From: Marinobacter sp. F4216
GTDB lineage: Bacteria; Pseudomonadota; Gammaproteobacteria; Pseudomonadales; Oleiphilaceae
Reading direction: 5' to 3'
Length of the DNA stretch: 64,000 nucleotides
NCBI RefSeq assembly: GCF_019931195.1
Contig: NZ_JAIOUO010000007.1
Location: 206,707-270,706 of the forward strand
The translations under genes and the position numbers were made by a program. The notes under the pieces are model-generated. The model made no database searches. It had not been told where the DNA came from and worked only from the letters and a program-made list of their open reading frames with translations. Below, in pieces: positions 1 to 8,011 of this stretch (its first letter is position 1; each line of letters begins with the position of its first letter).

Positions 1-1940
1 CGGAACTGCCTGGGCGACACGTTCACGGAAATGGCAATGTCCTGGCCGCTAATTTGTTTCCACCGCACGGCGGCACGGCAGGCGTTTTCCAGCACCCATT
101 CGCCGATTGGAATGATCAGCCCCGTTTCTTCCGCAAGTGGGATGAACCTGTCAGGCATTACCATGCCCATGGCCGGATTTCGCCAACGCAACAAGGCTTC
201 GACAGCACACAGGTGACCGGATTTGGTGTGAACAATGGGTTGGAAATTCAGCTCCAGTTCCCGGAGCTCCAGTGCCCGACGCAACCGCGATTCCATTTGC
301 AGTCGATCCTGGGAGACCTCGGTCATTTCAGGCGTGAAGTGGGCAAAGGCACTCTTACCTTTGTGCTTGGCCTGGTACATCGCGGCGTCGGCATGCTGGA
401 GGAGGGTGCCACAATTCTTTGAATCGTCTGGGAAGGTCGCGATGCCGATGCTGGTCGTGACGAACACTTCCTGCCCGTTGAGCACATAGGGCGGTGTAAA
501 GGTTTGCAGAATGCGTTCAGCGACCTGATCGGCGGACTCTTTTTCGGGGAGTCCGGGCAGGATTACCAGGAACTCATCCCCGCCCAGACGGGCAACGGTA
601 CTGGTTCCCCGAAGGCAGCTCGATATGCGACGAGCGGCTTCCACCAGCAAGCTGTCCCCGGCATCGTGGCCGAGGGTGTCGTTAATATGCTTGAAATTAT
701 CGAGGTCGAGGAACATTACCCCGACCATAGAACGTTCGCGCTGAGCCTGCGCCAGGGCCAGTTTCAGGCGATCGAGTGCCAGCATGCGGTTGGGCAGGCC
801 GGTCAGTACATCGTAGTTTGCCTGGCGTAAAAGTTGCTGTTCGTACCGTTTCCGGATGCTGATGTCCTCGCCAAGGATGAGGAAGCCGCTGGTGTTACCC
901 TCGTTATCCTTGATGGGGGTGACAATGAGCTGCTCCCAGAAGCGCTCGCCATTCTTCCGCGTGCTATTTACTTCGCCCTGCCAGACACCCACTCGTTGCA
1001 CCTGAAGCCGGATGGACTGCCACAGTTGCTGGTTTTCACGGCTGTTGAACGCACTTGGATCAAGAGAGCCCGGGTGCCTGCCCCGGATTGACTCGGGTTT
1101 GTAGCCGGTTAGCTGCATGAATTTGTGGTTGGCGAATTCGATCCGCCACTGACGATCACAAATAAGCACGGAAGATGGGCTCTGCTCGATGACCTTTGAA
1201 AATTTGCGGATCTCCGCGGCATCCCGTTCCTGTCGCTTAACGTCTTCATGCAAGCGCTCGCGCATTTGGTTGATCGCATCGGTAACCTGGCCGAGTTCAT
1301 CCATACGATTGGTCGGCGTATCGGCCCGTTGAAGCTGCAAGGGCTCCGAGGCGGTACTGAGAGAGAGTTTCCGGGCGTAATCGGCCATGTCGGACAGGTG
1401 GCGTGTAACAAAGTGCCGGAATATCCAGATGATCAGAATGGATACGAAAAAGGTCTTCAGAAACTGAGTTGCCAGGATAACACCCACCTTGCGCTTCAGT
1501 TCCAGGTGGAGTCGGGTGAGGTCGGCGGTAACCGTCAGTTCTCCGAGCTTGATGGACTGATCGCCTTCGTGAGTGAGTTTAAAACTATGGGAACGGGTTT
1601 TGGCGTTCCGGGGCATGTCGCCCAGCACCAGTTCGGAATCTGGCTGGCGAAGTCGCAGGTGAACGATGTCTGGCAGGCTCAGGATACCCTCCATCTGGGT
1701 TCGCAGTAGTGCGCTGTCGAGGGACCAGAGACTTTTGGAAAGGCTGGATGCGTAACCGGATTCAACGACCTCCAGGTGACGTTCAATCTGGTTCAGGTCC
1801 TCACGATAGTCGGAATAAATCTGGATCGCAGAGGCGATCAGCGAGAACGCGGAACTGAAAAGCAGAATCCAGGCAAGGAGTCTGAACGAAAGCGGGGAGG
1901 CCTGGCGGAAACGTTGGAATCGGTTCGACAGTGTTGGCAT
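1..1940 (-). CDS. Membrane PAS-GGDEF-EAL protein (c-di-GMP turnover), 3' part outside window
   Basis: Reading leftward from the ATG at 1940 the frame stays open to base 1 (about 646 residues), so the gene is cut by the window edge. Residues 18-40 and 153-175 are membrane helices around a periplasmic sensor part. A HAMP-like linker follows, then a PAS domain (about 245-365), a GGDEF domain with intact RLGGDEF at 451-457, and the start of an EAL domain with EALLRW at 581-586. The allosteric I-site (RxxD five residues before GGDEF) is not conserved: residues 444-447 read RGTS. Known family role: synthesis and/or hydrolysis of cyclic di-GMP at the inner membrane under control of the sensor. Whether the EAL part is active cannot be judged because most of it lies outside the window. 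Confidence 0.93.
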   Translation of the reverse strand, partial: MPTLSNRFQRFRQASPLSFRLLAWILLFSSAFSLIASAIQIYSDYREDLNQIERHLEVVESGYASSLSKSLWSLDSALLRTQMEGILSLPDIVHLRLRQPDSELVLGDMPRNAKTRSHSFKLTHEGDQSIKLGELTVTADLTRLHLELKRKVGVILATQFLKTFFVSILIIWIFRHFVTRHLSDMADYARKLSLSTASEPLQLQRADTPTNRMDELGQVTDAINQMRERLHEDVKRQERDAAEIRKFSKVIEQSPSSVLICDRQWRIEFANHKFMQLTGYKPESIRGRHPGSLDPSAFNSRENQQLWQSIRLQVQRVGVWQGEVNSTRKNGERFWEQLIVTPIKDNEGNTSGFLILGEDISIRKRYEQQLLRQANYDVLTGLPNRMLALDRLKLALAQAQRERSMVGVMFLDLDNFKHINDTLGHDAGDSLLVEAARRISSCLRGTSTVARLGGDEFLVILPGLPEKESADQVAERILQTFTPPYVLNGQEVFVTTSIGIATFPDDSKNCGTLLQHADAAMYQAKHKGKSAFAHFTPEMTEVSQDRLQMESRLRRALELRELELNFQPIVHTKSGHLCAVEALLRWRNPAMGMVMPDRFIPLAEETGLIIPIGEWVLENACRAAVRWKQISGQDIAISVNVSPRQF

Positions 1941-2102
1941 ACCTGTAACTGCTTTATTAGGTCCGGTCAGTGTCGGGAGTAGGTATTATCCGATAACCGA
2001 ATATAACAGCAGTGCTTTACCAGTGTCCTGCAAATATCCGAAATCTGGGGAAAAGTGTGCCGAGGTTCAGAGTTTTTGTATAACGGGCAGGGCGTTCGTT
2101 GT

Positions 2103-2116
2103 TTGACGTGGGTCAA
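2103..2116. promoter_or_regulatory. FNR/ANR-type palindrome
   Basis: TTGAC-gtgg-GTCAA is a perfect inverted repeat close to the FNR/ANR consensus TTGAT-N4-ATCAA. Its centre (2109.5) lies about 41 bases before a plausible start point near 2151, with a weak -10 (TTAGTC, 2138-2143). That is the class II activation geometry for the small membrane gene at 2181. The site is read directly; the regulator is inferred. Confidence 0.5.
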
Positions 2117-2180
2117 TACGGGCATTCGAGGGCAGGCTTAGTCTGAACGCATCAGATTTCGATACTTTCGGAGGTGCTTT

Positions 2181-2333
2181 ATGTATATGGATGCGGTCGT
2201 TATCGCGGGATTGGTGGTTGTGCTGTTGGTGGTTGGATTTTTTGGTGGCGTTGCGCTGTTCGTGGCCAAGGACCAGAGAGAGCACGGTCCAGAAACCCGG
2301 ACAAAATCAGATCACGCAGGGCAGAGGCTTTAA
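2181..2333 (+). CDS. 50-residue single-pass membrane protein
   Basis: ATG at 2181 is preceded by GGAGGTGC at a good ribosome-binding distance, and the frame closes with TAA at 2331. The 50-residue product has one strong hydrophobic helix (about residues 5-29, rich in V, L and G) followed by a charged, hydrophilic tail (AKDQREHGPETR...). I do not recognise the family. The size resembles small accessory subunits of respiratory complexes, and the FNR-like site 65 bases upstream would fit oxygen-responsive expression, but both points are inference. Confidence 0.6.
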   Translation: MYMDAVVIAGLVVVLLVVGFFGGVALFVAKDQREHGPETRTKSDHAGQRL

Positions 2334-2391
2334 GCAGCTTGCGAGACGAGTATTCGAAGAAAGAATTCCAGGGAAGGAACAAGAAAGAAAA

Positions 2392-2467
2392 TGGCGTCCC
2401 CTAGGGGGTTCGAACCCCTGTTGCCGCCGTGAAAGGGCGGAGTCCTAGGCCACTAGACGAAGGGGAC
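2392..2467 (-). tRNA. tRNA-Glu (anticodon UUC)
   Basis: Read on the minus strand this is a full cloverleaf of 76 bases. The acceptor GTCCCCT pairs with AGGGGAC, the anticodon loop CTTTCAC carries TTC, the T loop reads GTTCGAA, and CCA is encoded. Confidence 0.96.
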
Positions 2468-2505
2468 GCAACGTTTTCAAACCTTGCCTCGTCGAGGTGG
2501 CGCGT

Positions 2506-2534
2506 ATATTAGGGAAGCGCCTCGGGCCTGTCAA
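2506..2534 (-). promoter_or_regulatory. Sigma-70 promoter of tRNA-Glu
   Basis: On the minus strand: TTGACA (2534-2529), a 17-base spacer, then TAATAT (2511-2506), with a GC-rich discriminator (CGCGCC) after it, as expected for stringently controlled stable RNA genes. Confidence 0.85.
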
Positions 2535-2549
2535 CGCCTTTTTTAAAAA

Positions 2550-3095
2550 TTATCCCGAATTTTTCAGACAGCGCTTTAGTTCGGACGCAAGTGCGTCAAA
2601 CAGCACTCCTGCACCCTGACTTTCGAAGGTGTCGAAAATTTTGGTAACGGCATCCTTATGCTCTGGTGAAAGCTGTGCGGCTACGTTTGCCGGATTTGCC
2701 TGGAGGGTCGCAGCGAGCCCGACTTCATATCGCGATTTGTTTTCACCGGCACACTGATGGAAATGATGTTCGCGGCTGCCAGCGGCGGGGATGCCCCTGT
2801 ATTCGTACATGCCTCTTGCGCACCGGGCATACTCGGAATGAACCGCAGAGTGGGCTTCCACAATGCCTTCCCGGTTGGCAAGCGCCAGTATCGCCTCAAG
2901 CCGCTGGGCGCCCGGGTCGCTCAGATCCAGAAGCGAGGTACTGAGTGTTTCGAGATCGAGGCCGCGGTCTGCTAATTGCAATACGGTGAGATACTCGCTG
3001 GTAACCAGGCTGCAGGATTCGTAGCTCTGTGACGCAAAAGCTTCCCCGGCCAAACTTGGCTGGGTCACGAGAAGTGGCGCCAGGATGAAAGTCAC
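2550..3095 (-). CDS. Secreted protein of unknown function, possibly with a broken 5' end
   Basis: About 181 residues starting from a GTG at 3095. The N-terminus (hydrophobic run to LAGEAFA) reads like the second half of a signal peptide but has no basic n-region. The mature part has four cysteines (CSLV, CARG, QCAG, RCLK), suggesting two disulfides in the periplasm. It is the last gene of a leftward group with the CbiX-like and YfcH-like genes. An ATG at 3121 overlapping the end of the YfcH-like gene gives MVTSRRRPL then a stop; a one-base shift would join it to this frame and restore a normal signal peptide (see findings). Family not recognised. Confidence 0.65.
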   Translation of the reverse strand: MTFILAPLLVTQPSLAGEAFASQSYESCSLVTSEYLTVLQLADRGLDLETLSTSLLDLSDPGAQRLEAILALANREGIVEAHSAVHSEYARCARGMYEYRGIPAAGSREHHFHQCAGENKSRYEVGLAATLQANPANVAAQLSPEHKDAVTKIFDTFESQGAGVLFDALASELKRCLKNSG

Positions 3096-3122
3096 AAAGG
3101 ACGTCGGCGCGACGTCACCATC

Positions 3123-4034
3123 CTAGCTCTCCTTCCTCAGGCAGTCTGCTAACGCGGCCCCCAGTTCTGGGAACTGGAATGAGAACCCCTCCTTAAGCAA
3201 TCTCTCTGGTAAAGCCTTCTGGCCTGTCAACAGAAGCCTAGACATTTCACCAAGGCCGAGTTTCAGCGCCACGGCGGGCGCAGGAATCACGGTCGGCCTG
3301 TTAAGGGCATCGCCGAGGGTCCGGGTAAATTCTTCGTTAGTGACCGGATTAGGACTCACGACGTTATAGGGGCCGCTGGCATCGGGGTTATCCAGCATCC
3401 AGACTAAGGCAGCCACCACATCGGCCCGGTGAATCCATGGCATGTACTGCTGCCCGTGACCCAGTTTCCCGCCCAGGCCGAGTTTGAACGGCAGGACCAT
3501 GCGTTGCAGAAAACCGCCACCGGGTCCGGCGACTATACCTGTGCGCGACAAACAAACCCTGACCCCTTGTTCGGAAAGCTGAAGAGCGGCATTTTCCCAA
3601 TCCCGGCAGAGTTGGTGGGTAAATTCATCCCGGGGTGGTGTGTCTTCGGTTACGGCCTGGTCATCCTGATTACCGTAAAAGCCCACCGCAGAGCCGGAAA
3701 CCATGACGGCCGGCGGTGTTTCCCAGCTGCGGGCAACGTCCACCAGTGTTTCGGTCAGGCCGATTCGGCTGTCGCGGAGTGCCTTCTTCCGGGCATCGCT
3801 CCATCGTTTGTCGGCGATGCCTTCGCCGGCCAGATTGATGATCGCGTTGAAACCGCGGTGGTTCCTCAGTTGGTTCAGGTCCCGGGTGGTTTCTACCGGA
3901 CCGCACAGGGACATAACGCTTTTGGCTGGCTGGCGGCTCAGTACGGTTAGCTCATACCCCTGCTCGAGAAGCGTAGGGCAGAGCCGTTGGCCAATGAAGC
4001 CTGTGCCACCTGTGAGAAGTATTCGCTGAGACAT
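3123..4034 (-). CDS. yfcH: NAD(P)-dependent epimerase-like protein, TIGR01777/YfcH family
   Basis: 303 residues, the usual length of the family. The dinucleotide-binding motif TGGTGFIG is at residues 8-15, a short-chain dehydrogenase Rossmann fold follows, and the C-terminal part resembles DUF1731 (LTGQKALPERLLKEGFSF). The family (E. coli YfcH, also called SulA-like epimerases) has no firmly assigned substrate. It lies 53 bases after the CbiX-like gene and directly before the secreted protein, so the three probably share a transcript. Confidence 0.88.
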   Translation of the reverse strand: MSQRILLTGGTGFIGQRLCPTLLEQGYELTVLSRQPAKSVMSLCGPVETTRDLNQLRNHRGFNAIINLAGEGIADKRWSDARKKALRDSRIGLTETLVDVARSWETPPAVMVSGSAVGFYGNQDDQAVTEDTPPRDEFTHQLCRDWENAALQLSEQGVRVCLSRTGIVAGPGGGFLQRMVLPFKLGLGGKLGHGQQYMPWIHRADVVAALVWMLDNPDASGPYNVVSPNPVTNEEFTRTLGDALNRPTVIPAPAVALKLGLGEMSRLLLTGQKALPERLLKEGFSFQFPELGAALADCLRKES

Positions 4035-4087
4035 CGGGTTTTCCTCCGATTGACGTTCCTTGTGGGAGGTTGGCTTAAAGTCGCGCT

Positions 4088-4459
4088 TTAACCGGTATCC
4101 GTACCTAAATGGCTGACAACGGCATCTCGGATCGCATTGCCAATCTCGGGGCTCTCGCCGATTGGAGGTGCTAGTTGGATTTCTACATTATGTGTGGATT
4201 CCAGGCCTCTGACCATGGCTGGAACGTCCTTCCTCAGGTGTCTGCCGGCGGCCAGGAAGAGAGGCACAATGGTGAAGGAAGTGAATCCCGCGGAGGCTTC
4301 CTCTGCTATCACGTCATCGAGGGACGGGCTGGCCAGTTCCATATAGGCGATTTTCGAACCGCTGACGGCATCCAGTGTTGGCTGTGCGAGCTTTTCAAAG
4401 GTCTGGCACCAGTGCTTGTCACTGCTGCCGTGTGCCAACAGAATAATGCGGTTGCTCAT
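4088..4459 (-). CDS. CbiX/sirohydrochlorin chelatase-like protein, short single-domain form
   Basis: 123 residues, the length of the small CbiX(S) class. The catalytic-type histidines are visible in LLAHGSSD (residue 10) and GRHLRKDVP. In the family these residues insert Co or Fe into sirohydrochlorin during cobalamin or sirohaem synthesis. No other tetrapyrrole gene is nearby, so the metal and pathway are open. GGAGCA precedes the ATG. It is the first gene of the leftward group ending at 2550. Confidence 0.8.
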   Translation of the reverse strand: MSNRIILLAHGSSDKHWCQTFEKLAQPTLDAVSGSKIAYMELASPSLDDVIAEEASAGFTSFTIVPLFLAAGRHLRKDVPAMVRGLESTHNVEIQLAPPIGESPEIGNAIRDAVVSHLGTDTG

Positions 4460-4559
4460 TGCTCCTCCAGGTTAATCAACTTCGATCGGCGTGTCGTAAC
4501 AGCCAGTGCGCGCTCAGTTCCCGAAATCACTGGCTTCTAAGATAGCAGGGTGTGTGTAA

Positions 4560-5162
4560 ATGTTCGATTGGAAAGAGATTCTGGATTTCTGGTTTGGTGA
4601 ACTTGATGACCATGGCTTGCCGGACCACTTTCACCGAAGCAGGTGGTTTCATGCCGACCGAAAGTTTGACCAGGAGCTCCGCCGCCGGTTCATGTCCATG
4701 ATTGTGCTTGCCTCCGAGGGCGGCCTCTCGCACTGGCGCGTCGAAGCAGGGGGCAGGCTGGCAGAAATTCTCCTGCTGGATCAGTTTTCCCGGAATGTTT
4801 TTCGTGGCTCTGCGTTGGCTTTCGAACAGGACTCCCTGGCCAGGAAACTCTGTCACCAGGCCATGCGCGCAGGGCATGATATGGAATTGCCGCCGGTACA
4901 GAGGGCATTCCTTTATATGCCGTTGAAACACTCTGAACGTATCGACGATCAGAGCGAGTCGGTGGACTGTTATGAACAACTGTTTGCATCAACTCAGGGT
5001 GTACTGAAAGAGTTGATGGCCAGCTTCGCCCAATCGGCGCGTGATCACCGGGATATCGTTGACCGTTTTGGTCGGTTCCCCCATCGGAATGCTGCTTTGG
5101 GGCGCGTCTCCCGACCAGAGGAGAATGAGTACCTGAAAAAGGCCCGTCGTTTCGGGCAGTAA
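4560..5162 (+). CDS. DUF924 family protein
   Basis: 200 residues with the hallmark opening (ILDFWFGE), the RWFHAD segment, LILLDQFSRNVFRGS-like core and the FLYMPLKHSE segment typical of DUF924. The family is helical, TPR-like and widespread in proteobacteria, with no defined activity. It starts divergently from the CbiX-like gene, about 100 bases away. Confidence 0.88.
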   Translation: MFDWKEILDFWFGELDDHGLPDHFHRSRWFHADRKFDQELRRRFMSMIVLASEGGLSHWRVEAGGRLAEILLLDQFSRNVFRGSALAFEQDSLARKLCHQAMRAGHDMELPPVQRAFLYMPLKHSERIDDQSESVDCYEQLFASTQGVLKELMASFAQSARDHRDIVDRFGRFPHRNAALGRVSRPEENEYLKKARRFGQ

Positions 5163-5265
5163 GACTAAAGGAGTACCCACTTTTTGACGAGTTCATCAAT
5201 GTTTGACGGTCTCCGGTTATTCATACTGGCCTTCAGTTTTCCGTTACCAAGGATGGAGCGCCAGC

Positions 5266-5994
5266 ATGGGACAAATGGAGCCGACGACAGGAACCAAGGT
5301 CAAACCACAGGCAGAGCTGGTTGATGCCTTTCCCGCCTATCAGGGGCGAAAAGTGGCGAGAGCAAAAAGCGCTGCCCGCCGAAAGGCTATTCTTGAGGCT
5401 GCTCTGCGAATTGCTGCACGGGATGGGGTTCGGGGCATAAAGCATCGTTCTGTCGCTCAAGAGGCCGGCGTCCCCCTGGCTGCCACCACCTATTATTTTC
5501 GTGATATCAACGAACTGATCAGCGATGCCTTTCTGCTGTTTGCCGAACGCGCCAGCCACGATATTCAGTCATTCTGTGACACACTTGGCCTGGTTCTGGA
5601 CAATCAGCCGCCAGAAGACCTGGCGAGGAAGAGTCCGCGCCGTGGTCTTTTAGCTCGTCGACTGGGGACCATTGCCAATGCGTTTATTGAGAGTCATGTC
5701 AACGGGGGGCGGGACCGGATGTTGGTCGAGCAGGTTTTTTTGATTGAAGCCCTGCGAGAGCCCCATCTGGCGGAAATGGCCCGCCGTTATCGTCATTCGT
5801 GGATTGCGGGTCTCAGGGGTGTTCTGGAGAGATTGGAATCGCCTCACCCCCATGAAGACGCAACCCTCGTGATCGATCTGGCGTTCGGTATGGGTTATGA
5901 CCAGTTGCTCGGCTTGCCCGGGGGAGAGGCGGTTTCCCTCAAGCGGGGCGTTGACCGGATGGTCAATCTGATCCTCGGTGTCGGTTACGAGTAG
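5266..5994 (+). CDS. TetR-family transcriptional regulator
   Basis: 242 residues from the ATG at 5266, chosen over an in-frame TTG at 5203 because GGAG sits seven bases before it and the domain begins soon after. An N-terminal helix-turn-helix spans about residues 35-90 (AARRKAILEAALRIAARDG, then SVAQEAGVPLAATTYYF). The C-terminal ligand domain is helical. Targets are unknown; no obvious partner gene is adjacent. Confidence 0.88.
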   Translation: MGQMEPTTGTKVKPQAELVDAFPAYQGRKVARAKSAARRKAILEAALRIAARDGVRGIKHRSVAQEAGVPLAATTYYFRDINELISDAFLLFAERASHDIQSFCDTLGLVLDNQPPEDLARKSPRRGLLARRLGTIANAFIESHVNGGRDRMLVEQVFLIEALREPHLAEMARRYRHSWIAGLRGVLERLESPHPHEDATLVIDLAFGMGYDQLLGLPGGEAVSLKRGVDRMVNLILGVGYE

Positions 5995-6134
5995 CGCTGA
6001 AAACCTTTCCGCTTATTGTGTTTTGTATGAAAAGTGTACCTGAGGGTCCTGGCCTTCCATTCGATTGATAGAATCCGCGTCGAAAATTTGAGCTGGTACC
6101 ACGCGTGCCGGCAGTAAACGACCGAGGATTCTGA

Positions 6135-6854
6135 ATGCTGGCTGGCAACGTTGTTCGTTCATTTCTTCTGGCTATAGTCGGTTCGCTTTTTCCTGTTGCT
6201 TCTTTTGGCACATCTCATGCCCCATCACTGCTTGAGCTTCTGTCCGATTCCGCCCCAGACCTGAACCCCATTGTATTAAGGCGTGCGGTAACCGCCACTC
6301 AATGCGCGATCCGCAACGGTCTTGCTGTTCCCGAGCGTTTGGCGGTGATCGATTTCTCCCGCCCCTCCAGTGAAGAGCGTTTGTGGATCTTTGACCTGGC
6401 GGATGGCCGACTCCTGCTTCGTGACCTTGTGGCTCACGGCAAAAACTCGGGGCTGTTCGATTCCACCTCATTTTCCAACGTGGAAGGGAGTCACCAGTCC
6501 AGCATTGGTCTCTTTCTGGGTAGCGAGTCGTACTACGGTAAGCATGGATACTCTCTGAGACTCGATGGGCTGGAGCAGGGTTTCAACCATCGTGCCCGGG
6601 AGAGGGCGATCGTTATTCACGGTGCGGATTATGTAAGTGACGCGTGGGTCGGTCAGTACGGGCGAGTCGGGCGAAGTCATGGCTGTCCGGCCGTTGACAG
6701 ACAGGTTATCCAGCAGGTGGTCGATAACCTCAAAGGTGGGCAACTGGTGTTCAAATATTACCCGGATGAGCAGTGGATGGCGGAGTCATCGTTGCTGAAT
6801 TGTTCGGGCAATGAGGTTGCCGAAGCAACCGTCGAGGACGGCAACTCGGGCTGA
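6135..6854 (+). CDS. Secreted L,D-transpeptidase-like protein (YkuD_2 type)
   Basis: 239 residues with an N-terminal signal peptide (about 1-24, ending SFGTSHA). The C-terminal half carries the catalytic pattern IVIHGADY, then GRSHGCPAV, with the Cys nucleophile around residue 190. It matches the murein L,D-transpeptidase catalytic-domain-like family that is annotated separately from classical YkuD. The likely role is in the periplasm on peptidoglycan or on lipoprotein attachment. It is monocistronic. Confidence 0.83.
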   Translation: MLAGNVVRSFLLAIVGSLFPVASFGTSHAPSLLELLSDSAPDLNPIVLRRAVTATQCAIRNGLAVPERLAVIDFSRPSSEERLWIFDLADGRLLLRDLVAHGKNSGLFDSTSFSNVEGSHQSSIGLFLGSESYYGKHGYSLRLDGLEQGFNHRARERAIVIHGADYVSDAWVGQYGRVGRSHGCPAVDRQVIQQVVDNLKGGQLVFKYYPDEQWMAESSLLNCSGNEVAEATVEDGNSG

Positions 6855-6943
6855 GGTTGATTGGTGTTTGATCAGTTTGCTGGCTTTTTCATCAAGTGTT
6901 TGCGGCCCCTGGAAGAAAACGAAAAAAACTTTGAGAAAAGTGG

Positions 6944-6971
6944 TTGACGACCGGCCTGTGATCCGTAGAAT
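6944..6971 (+). promoter_or_regulatory. Sigma-70 promoter of tRNA-Gly
   Basis: TTGACG (6944-6949), a 16-base spacer, TAGAAT (6966-6971), then a GC-rich discriminator, about 35 bases before the tRNA. Confidence 0.75.
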
Positions 6972-7005
6972 ACGCCTCCGTTGTCGGCATCAACCGACAC
7001 GATTT

Positions 7006-7081
7006 GCGGGAATAGCTCAGTTGGTAGAGCACAACCTTGCCAAGGTTGGGGTCGCGAGTTCGAATCTCGTTTCCCGCTCCA
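7006..7081 (+). tRNA. tRNA-Gly (anticodon GCC)
   Basis: 76-base cloverleaf: acceptor GCGGGAA/TTCCCGC, anticodon loop TTGCCAA with GCC, T loop GTTCGAA, encoded CCA. Confidence 0.97.
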
Positions 7082-7090
7082 GATTTTTGA

Positions 7091-7122
7091 AACCCGGCTT
7101 CGTATGAAGCCGGGTTTTTTTC
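7091..7122 (+). terminator. Intrinsic terminator of tRNA-Gly
   Basis: Perfect 11-base stem AACCCGGCTTC / GAAGCCGGGTT with a four-base loop, followed by a run of Ts. Confidence 0.93.
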
Positions 7123-7208
7123 GTTTTTGGCGTGCAGGAATCGGCGGGGTGTGTTGACGTCGGATATAATCATGCTCCCTGAAATCCATCGGAGTGGATG
7201 AGCTCGCT

Positions 7209-7997
7209 ATGAATGTACAGTCTCTATGGGTCTACCCCGTAAAGTCACTGGCCGGTATCCGTGTTGAGGCGTTGGACCTCGATGATTTCGGTCCAGCTCA
7301 TGACCGTCGCTGGATGCTGGTGGACGACAATGGGCGTTTTGTCACCCAGCGCGCTCATCCCGAGCTCGCGAAAATCAAAACATCCCTTGCTGCCGGCGAG
7401 GTTGGTGTTGAGATACCGGGTTATGGGAGCTTTGCTCTTGAGCCGACTGAAAGGCGATTGGAGGCGGAGGTTTGGGGCGATCGGGTCAACACGGTATTGG
7501 GTGCAGAGGAGGCCAGCGCTGCAGTAAGTGCGTTTTGCCAGAGATCACTTCGTTTCGTGTTTATGCCCGAAGATTCGTTTCGCCAGATTGATCCCGATTA
7601 CGTAACGTCACGGCGCCGTGTTGGCTTTGCCGATGGTTATCCGCTCCTTATTGCCAACCAGGGTTCGCTGGAAGAGCTTAATGGGCGACTCCGGGATCCG
7701 GTCGAGATGCGGCGTTTTCGGCCCAATGTGGTGGTTTCCGGCTTCACCGCTTGGCAGGAAGAGCATTGGCGGGAGCTCAGCGTCGGAACTGTCCGTCTTA
7801 GTCTGGCGAAACCCTGTTCTCGCTGCGTCATGACGACTGTCGATCCGGAGGTTGGGGTAAAGGACAGTGATGGTCAGCCTCTGAAAACGTTGAGTGGCTA
7901 TCGGCGGCAAAAGGAAGGTGTGATCTTCGGCATGAACGCTATTCATCAGAGCAGGGGTTGCCTGTCGGTTGGCGATCCGGTTTCAGTCATTGCATAA
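7209..7997 (+). CDS. MOSC-domain protein, YcbX-like
   Basis: 262 residues from the ATG at 7209 (a GTG at 7194 in the same frame is a possible longer start). The N-terminal beta-barrel begins LWVYPVKSLAG. The C-terminal MOSC domain contains the conserved Cys in KPCSRCVMTTVD, which in the family binds the molybdenum cofactor. No C-terminal 2Fe-2S ferredoxin domain follows, unlike longer E. coli YcbX. Relatives reduce N-hydroxylated compounds or mobilise sulfur. It ends 14 bases before uup. Confidence 0.86.
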   Translation: MNVQSLWVYPVKSLAGIRVEALDLDDFGPAHDRRWMLVDDNGRFVTQRAHPELAKIKTSLAAGEVGVEIPGYGSFALEPTERRLEAEVWGDRVNTVLGAEEASAAVSAFCQRSLRFVFMPEDSFRQIDPDYVTSRRRVGFADGYPLLIANQGSLEELNGRLRDPVEMRRFRPNVVVSGFTAWQEEHWRELSVGTVRLSLAKPCSRCVMTTVDPEVGVKDSDGQPLKTLSGYRRQKEGVIFGMNAIHQSRGCLSVGDPVSVIA

Positions 7998-8011
7998 GGA
8001 GTAAGGCGTCC

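Noticed and set aside
54..1709. Several plus-strand open frames in the first 1.7 kb
   Set aside because: They are the mirror of the truncated GGDEF-EAL gene, whose minus frame is open throughout and carries intact motifs.
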